NCBI GenBank assembly: GCA_900540375.1
Contig: UQFS01000045.1
Location: 1-17,790 of the forward strand
DNA length: 17,790 bases
Direction of reading: 5' to 3'
Source of the DNA: an uncultured Prevotella sp.
GTDB taxonomy: Bacteria > Bacteroidota > Bacteroidia > Bacteroidales > Bacteroidaceae
Shown here: positions 14,041-17,790 of the stretch, piece after piece
Numbering within the stretch: the stretch's first letter is position 1
Layout: every line of letters begins with the position of its first letter
Position numbers and translations under genes: made by a program
Notes under the pieces: generated by a model
The model's database searches: none
Told to the model about the DNA's origin: nothing
What the model saw: the letters and a program-made list of their open reading frames with translations, nothing else

Positions 14041-17000
14041 ACCGGGTACGGAATCTCGAACTCCTTTTGTACCTCCATTGTCGCCTTGTTGAGTTTGATC
14101 TCGTTGAGCAGGAAGCTGTGAGGATAGATCACGGTGTATGTATAGGGGTTGATGACATTGAAGACATCCTCTTTATTAGAGACAGCGAGGATATTCATCA
14201 GCACATCGTCTGACGGCGTTGTGTCCTGGTCGGTCTTCATCAGTTTGATGGCTCCCGTTTTCACGTCGACCTGATAGAGTCGTGTGGCAGACTGGCGGCA
14301 CGGCAGCTCCACGATATAGGCGAAGGGCAAGTTTTCCTTCTTCGCTTGTTTGATGAGCAGCTTCACCATTTCTTTCTCCTGCGTGGTTACCGCCGCCTGT
14401 ACCTGAATGGTATTGAAGCCCGTGGCGATGCTCGGCTTGTCGGGATCATTGAAGAAGCGTGCACTGCCCGTGGTGGTAGGAGCGAACAACGTGGGCTCGG
14501 CACCGTTGAGCTTTGCCTTCAGCACGCCATGGTCGATGAGTGTCAGCTGTGGGACTGGCGTGACGCCGTCGGCATCTGCCACCATGTGGCCATAGACCGG
14601 CTGTCCCTCGTAGGTATTCAGGTCGTTGCGGTTGACGACAGAGATCATCTTGCTGATGACGGGCTGTCCGATTTTCTGTCCGATGTCGTTGGCATCCTCT
14701 TCGTAGGAAGGTTCTGAGATCAGACGGCTGTCGAAGAGGGCGTTCATGGCGGCACCGTCGACATAAAGGGCCGGACCCTTGTAGTATTTTGGCATAGGGG
14801 AGGCCTGACAGAGCGTCATGCAGCTGTCGGCAAAGGCATGCACCTGAGCCTCGAGTATGTCGTCGGACGGGATCTCGGCCGTGCTCTCGTAGGCGAAGGT
14901 ATAGTCATCGCTTTGCTCCACCTGGTCGGCATCGCGGAAGTATGTCTCGGCGGTGATGATGACGCGGTGATGGGGTTGCTTGATCTTCACGCCCTCAGAC
15001 GTCAATCGGTAGGAGACCATCTGATTGCCGCTGATCTTCACCGAGGTGTAATAGAGCTTGGGATAGTGCTTAAAGACTGCGGAAAGACGCTTGGCGGTCT
15101 GCTCCAATCGTGGCATGTCGATGTCAAAGCCGGAGTTGTCGTCGACGATCTGTGTGGCAGGCTTCATCGGTTGCAGGTTGGGGAGCTTTGACAGATCGAG
15201 CGAGGGCGGGTTTTGTTTCAGATAAGAAGTCTTCTGTGCCTGCAATACCACTGCCTGCTTATAGGCGGCGTCGTTGAGCTGCCAGAAGGAATGGCGGATG
15301 TCGTCATAGTCTACTTGTTCGCCATTGTTGAGTCCCAAAAAGTTTTCTTGTCCCGGCAGCTCATTGGTACTCTTGTAGTTGCCAAGGAGCAGATGGGTGG
15401 ACAGATAGGTGTGCCATGGCTTTTGGTCGCTCATGGAGATGCCGCCCAGCTCGCCGGTGATGTCGAAACCGCGTGAGCGCGTAGCCGTCATGTCGAGATA
15501 AAACGGCTTGGGTGAGCCCTCGAGTTGCAGGCTGTCCATCGATCGCTTCATCTCGTCGCTCATTGCGGCGAAGATCACGTTGTCGACATCCTTGCCGACA
15601 GCGTCGGCGAGCGGTTTGTACTCCTTATTATATATAGGAGCCTTGAGGATCGGCGGCACAAAGTCGCTCTTCTGTGCACGCTGGGTCTCTATCTGACTGA
15701 CAAAGACAGTGGGAGCACAGGCTGTCACGGGCACCCAACCCGACTCGGCACCACAGCTGCCGGTGAACACGGCGGGGCGGTTTCCTGCCGCCTGAATGTG
15801 GGAGAACATCGACAGTGGCGTGCCGATGAGGCTCACGCCACGCACGAGCTCGTCGGGCTTGCCGTTGACAAAGACACGGTAGACCTCGACAGGCGTAACG
15901 TTGAACGAGTTGATGCTTCCGCCTTCGCCCGTCATCGTGTAGCCACTCGTCACCGTACGGAAGAAATAGCCGTAGGGCTTGCCCTGCCGTTTGGCCTCAC
16001 GGATGAGCATGTCGCGCAGTTGGGCGTCGGTATAGGACTTGGTGGTCTCCACGATGAGGTTGGACTGCCGGCTGACAGGATCGTTTCTCAGGTCAGCGCG
16101 GCCGTGGCCATTGCTCTCGGGGAAGCCGTCGATAGGCTTGCGGCTCATGAGGAAGGAGCGCAACACGCCGCTCATGACATTGTCAACGCGGCGGGCTTTC
16201 ACGCCCTCGTCGTCGTAGCGGTAGCTGCCGTTCATGTCCACGCCGGCATAGTGGCGCAGCGTAGGATCGCAATAGACGTTGAAGGTGGTGGGCAGCACTT
16301 GCTTGCCGACCATATCTTTGAAGGTCTCGCCACCTTTCTTGAGGCGGTGCCCTTCCAGGCGATGACCGAAGATCTCATGGAAAAAGACGCCGGCAGCCGG
16401 ACCGGAGAGGATGGCCGGACCGGTATAGGGATTGGCTACGGGAGCGGCTTTCAGCGCCTGCACACGTGTGAGCAGGTCTTGTGCTGCAGCGACGAGACGG
16501 TCCTCGGAGGGAAGCGAGTCGGGGTTGAAAGCAAAGAAATCCTGCAACATCGGCAGCATCATGCCGTCGTCGGCCATGGCCTGGGCGATGATGACGACGC
16601 GTGCCGTGCGCCGGTTCTGCACCACCTCAGTGCCGTCGGTGTTGACGAGATAGGAGCGGTTGACCTCATAGATCAGTGCTGCCGTTCCGTTCTGCAAGGT
16701 AGGATCAGCCTTGAACACGGCGCTGACGGCATTGAGCTTCTTTGCCCATTGCTGGTCGTCGAGCTTTGTTGCGGATGGGTTGAGCGGCCCTTCGTAGTAG
16801 CGTTCGGCCGGTGCTTTGGAGAAGCAGGGTGCCTTGTCCTCGTCGGCGGCTGACGTGGCGGCCTTGCTCTTTGCGTCCTCATAGGCCTCTACAGCACCGT
16901 CGTAAGCGGCCATCGTGGCTTGCCAGAAGTTGGTGGTGATGCCGTCGGTGGCATTGTCGTCAAAGGGCAGTGTCGCTCCTTGCTGGCGTCCGCCGCTGTT

Positions 17001-17330
17001 GTCGTTCTTGTAGTTGTCAAGTGCCATGGAACCGACGCGCACCTGCGGGATAAACGAGCGCACGTGGCTGTCGTCGTTGCCGTTCAGCACGCCAAAGGAA
17101 CTGGTGATCGTACGCGTGTCGTTGTCCTCCACTCGATAGCTCATGAAATAGGGCTTCACGGTCTGCTTTTGCAGTTGTGTGAAGTTGTATTTCAGCCGGT
17201 CACGAAGGAGTGTGAGCAACTTGTCTTGTTGTTGGGCAGAGGCTGTCAGCGGACAGAGGCAGAGCAGCAGCAGTGCCCGGACTAACTGTCGGTAAGCAGT
17301 AGCTTTGTCATTGAAAAGGTGTTGTTTCAT
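14031..17330 (-). CDS. Exported tandem TldD/PmbA-family metalloprotease-like protein
   Basis: The protein has 1099 residues, about twice the usual TldD or PmbA/TldE length, and begins with a signal peptide (1-32, ending TASA before QQQ). Two homologous halves can be aligned by eye: NFWQATMAAYDGAVEAY (134-150) with SFWQLNDAAYKQAVV (681-695), LNAVSAVFKADP (199-210) with AKRLSAVFKHYP (746-757), and TGPAILSGPAAG (303-314) with KGPALYVDGAAM (851-862). The first half carries HEIFGH (318-323), the HExxxH zinc motif of TldD, and Cys526 as a likely third ligand. At the matching place the second half has ALFDSRL and no HExxxH. TldD and TldE form a heterodimer in which only TldD holds the metal, so this looks like both subunits in one exported chain. 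The phosphatase gene follows on the same strand. Substrate unknown. Confidence 0.85.
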   Translation of the reverse strand: MKQHLFNDKATAYRQLVRALLLLCLCPLTASAQQQDKLLTLLRDRLKYNFTQLQKQTVKPYFMSYRVEDNDTRTITSSFGVLNGNDDSHVRSFIPQVRVGSMALDNYKNDNSGGRQQGATLPFDDNATDGITTNFWQATMAAYDGAVEAYEDAKSKAATSAADEDKAPCFSKAPAERYYEGPLNPSATKLDDQQWAKKLNAVSAVFKADPTLQNGTAALIYEVNRSYLVNTDGTEVVQNRRTARVVIIAQAMADDGMMLPMLQDFFAFNPDSLPSEDRLVAAAQDLLTRVQALKAAPVANPYTGPAILSGPAAGVFFHEIFGHRLEGHRLKKGGETFKDMVGKQVLPTTFNVYCDPTLRHYAGVDMNGSYRYDDEGVKARRVDNVMSGVLRSFLMSRKPIDGFPESNGHGRADLRNDPVSRQSNLIVETTKSYTDAQLRDMLIREAKRQGKPYGYFFRTVTSGYTMTGEGGSINSFNVTPVEVYRVFVNGKPDELVRGVSLIGTPLSMFSHIQAAGNRPAVFTGSCGAESGWVPVTACAPTVFVSQIETQRAQKSDFVPPILKAPIYNKEYKPLADAVGKDVDNVIFAAMSDEMKRSMDSLQLEGSPKPFYLDMTATRSRGFDITGELGGISMSDQKPWHTYLSTHLLLGNYKSTNELPGQENFLGLNNGEQVDYDDIRHSFWQLNDAAYKQAVVLQAQKTSYLKQNPPSLDLSKLPNLQPMKPATQIVDDNSGFDIDMPRLEQTAKRLSAVFKHYPKLYYTSVKISGNQMVSYRLTSEGVKIKQPHHRVIITAETYFRDADQVEQSDDYTFAYESTAEIPSDDILEAQVHAFADSCMTLCQASPMPKYYKGPALYVDGAAMNALFDSRLISEPSYEEDANDIGQKIGQPVISKMISVVNRNDLNTYEGQPVYGHMVADADGVTPVPQLTLIDHGVLKAKLNGAEPTLFAPTTTGSARFFNDPDKPSIATGFNTIQVQAAVTTQEKEMVKLLIKQAKKENLPFAYIVELPCRQSATRLYQVDVKTGAIKLMKTDQDTTPSDDVLMNILAVSNKEDVFNVINPYTYTVIYPHSFLLNEIKLNKATMEVQKEFEIPYPVGE

Positions 17331-17352
17331 GGTGACTTGAATTTATTTATGG

Positions 17353-17360
17353 CAAACTTA
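17353..17360 (-). promoter_or_regulatory. Candidate -7 element for the TldD-like gene
   Basis: The minus strand reads TAAGTTTG, matching TAnnTTTG, 22 bases upstream of the ATG at 17330. Transcription would start near 17346, giving a very short leader. No clear TTTG is seen at the expected upstream distance. Confidence 0.4.
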
Positions 17361-17508
17361 CATAAAATATTTGGAATATTCGCTATTTGTGGCAATAAAA
17401 TGCAAATCTATGTGCAAAAAAGGGGCAGGGCTGAAAGCAGACGTATAAGTCTCAGTAGAGATATGTTGCTAATGATGTACAAAGTTCTCGGGGGATACGT
17501 TGCTTACG

Positions 17509-17541
17509 ATGTGTGATGTCCCTTTCAGGGATATCACATAT
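17509..17541 (+). other. 15-bp hairpin with 3-base loop
   Basis: Bases 17509-17523 pair with 17527-17541 over 15 positions; two of the pairs are G-U when read as plus-strand RNA, and the loop is TTC. The pairing is worse on the minus strand, which favours a plus-strand transcript, though no plus-strand gene ends nearby. The 6-base ends TGTGAT and ATCACA resemble CRP half-sites but are too far apart. Confidence 0.6.
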
Positions 17542-17563
17542 GTTAGATAGGAATATCCTAACA
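17541..17563. other. Second hairpin adjoining the first
   Basis: TGTTAGATA (17541-17549) pairs with TAT-C-CTAACA (17554-17563) with one bulged C and a GGAA loop. It begins at the base where the previous hairpin ends, so the two cannot both form fully unless stacked end to end. Confidence 0.5.
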
Positions 17564-17790
17564 AGATTGTTTGCCTCTTTTGTCTTGTAAAGTGACAAAT
17601 TTCCGCCTCTGAGAATCGATTTTTTTCGATGAACACCTGTCTTGCTCTGATTTTCGCGAAAATACGCATATTTTTATAAGTGTCAGAAAATCAACGTATT
17701 ACAATTTTCTGGCTTTCGCGATGACATGAATCCGCCTGTTTCTCGCATAATTCTTTAGAGAATTTCTTGTCAACAAGCCTTTTTCTAACG
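17564..17790. other. Intergenic DNA to window end, no gene seen
   Basis: No convincing reading frame. Two further inverted repeats are visible: ATCGA/TCGAT around a T6 loop (17615-17630) and CAGAAAAT/ATTTTCTG with a 12-base loop (17684-17711). The next gene probably lies beyond the right edge. Confidence 0.5.

Noticed and set aside
15525..16853. 442-codon plus-strand frame opposite the TldD-like gene
   Set aside because: Antisense shadow with no motif.
17512..17538. CRP-type operator suggested by TGTGAT and ATCACA
   Set aside because: The half-sites are 15 bp apart rather than the usual close spacing, and the intervening bases continue the hairpin stem.
17469..17669. 66-codon minus-strand frame near the right edge
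   Set aside because: It overlaps the hairpins and AT-rich DNA and shows no domain or coding bias.

Overview
The window looks like chromosomal DNA of a Bacteroidota species, most likely Prevotella-like. Three things point there. A hybrid two-component system (HTCS) regulator lies next to a glycosidase gene. Several genes have promoter -7 elements of the Bacteroidota form TAnnTTTG, one with an upstream TTTG at 19 bp. Exported proteins begin with short signal peptides ending in Ala-Gln. I cannot name the species. I see no tRNA, rRNA, CRISPR array, transposase or phage gene.

Layout. Bases 1-473 start with an uninterrupted TG dinucleotide tract at the window edge, then AT-rich DNA and a strong terminator. 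Bases 474-1952 (-) encode an L-fucose/L-arabinose isomerase-family protein with its own well-formed promoter. Bases 2181-5250 (-) look like a two-gene operon: fabD (malonyl-CoA:ACP transacylase), then, 31 bp downstream, a cytoplasmic GH13 alpha-amylase. The amylase carries at its C-terminus, in the same frame, a complete AlaX-type alanyl-tRNA editing domain. Two hairpins follow the stop codon. About 1 kb (5251-6257) holds no convincing gene, but contains a 22-bp-period repeat array that runs into a long hairpin, and a terminator.

Bases 6258-8216 (-) encode a secreted GH51 alpha-L-arabinofuranosidase. Facing away from it, 8512-12540 (+) encodes a full HTCS sensor/regulator: periplasmic propeller, Y_Y_Y domain, histidine kinase, receiver and AraC-type HTH. 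The shared 295-bp region holds promoter elements for both genes and two related small palindromes in the HTCS leader. This pair resembles a reduced polysaccharide-utilisation locus for arabinose-containing glycans without SusC/SusD in view. The isomerase at 474-1952 could act on a released pentose, but that link is inference.

Bases 12667-17330 (-) hold two exported enzymes in likely operon order. The first is a 1099-residue TldD/PmbA-family protein made of two homologous halves, only the first of which keeps the HExxxH metal site. The second is a histidine-type (MINPP/phytase-like) phosphatase. A heptanucleotide tandem repeat fills the junction and includes the stop codon of the upstream gene. 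The last 460 bp are non-coding as far as I can see and hold back-to-back hairpins.

The two most interesting architectures are the amylase/tRNA-editing fusion and the exported single-chain TldD/TldE-like protein.
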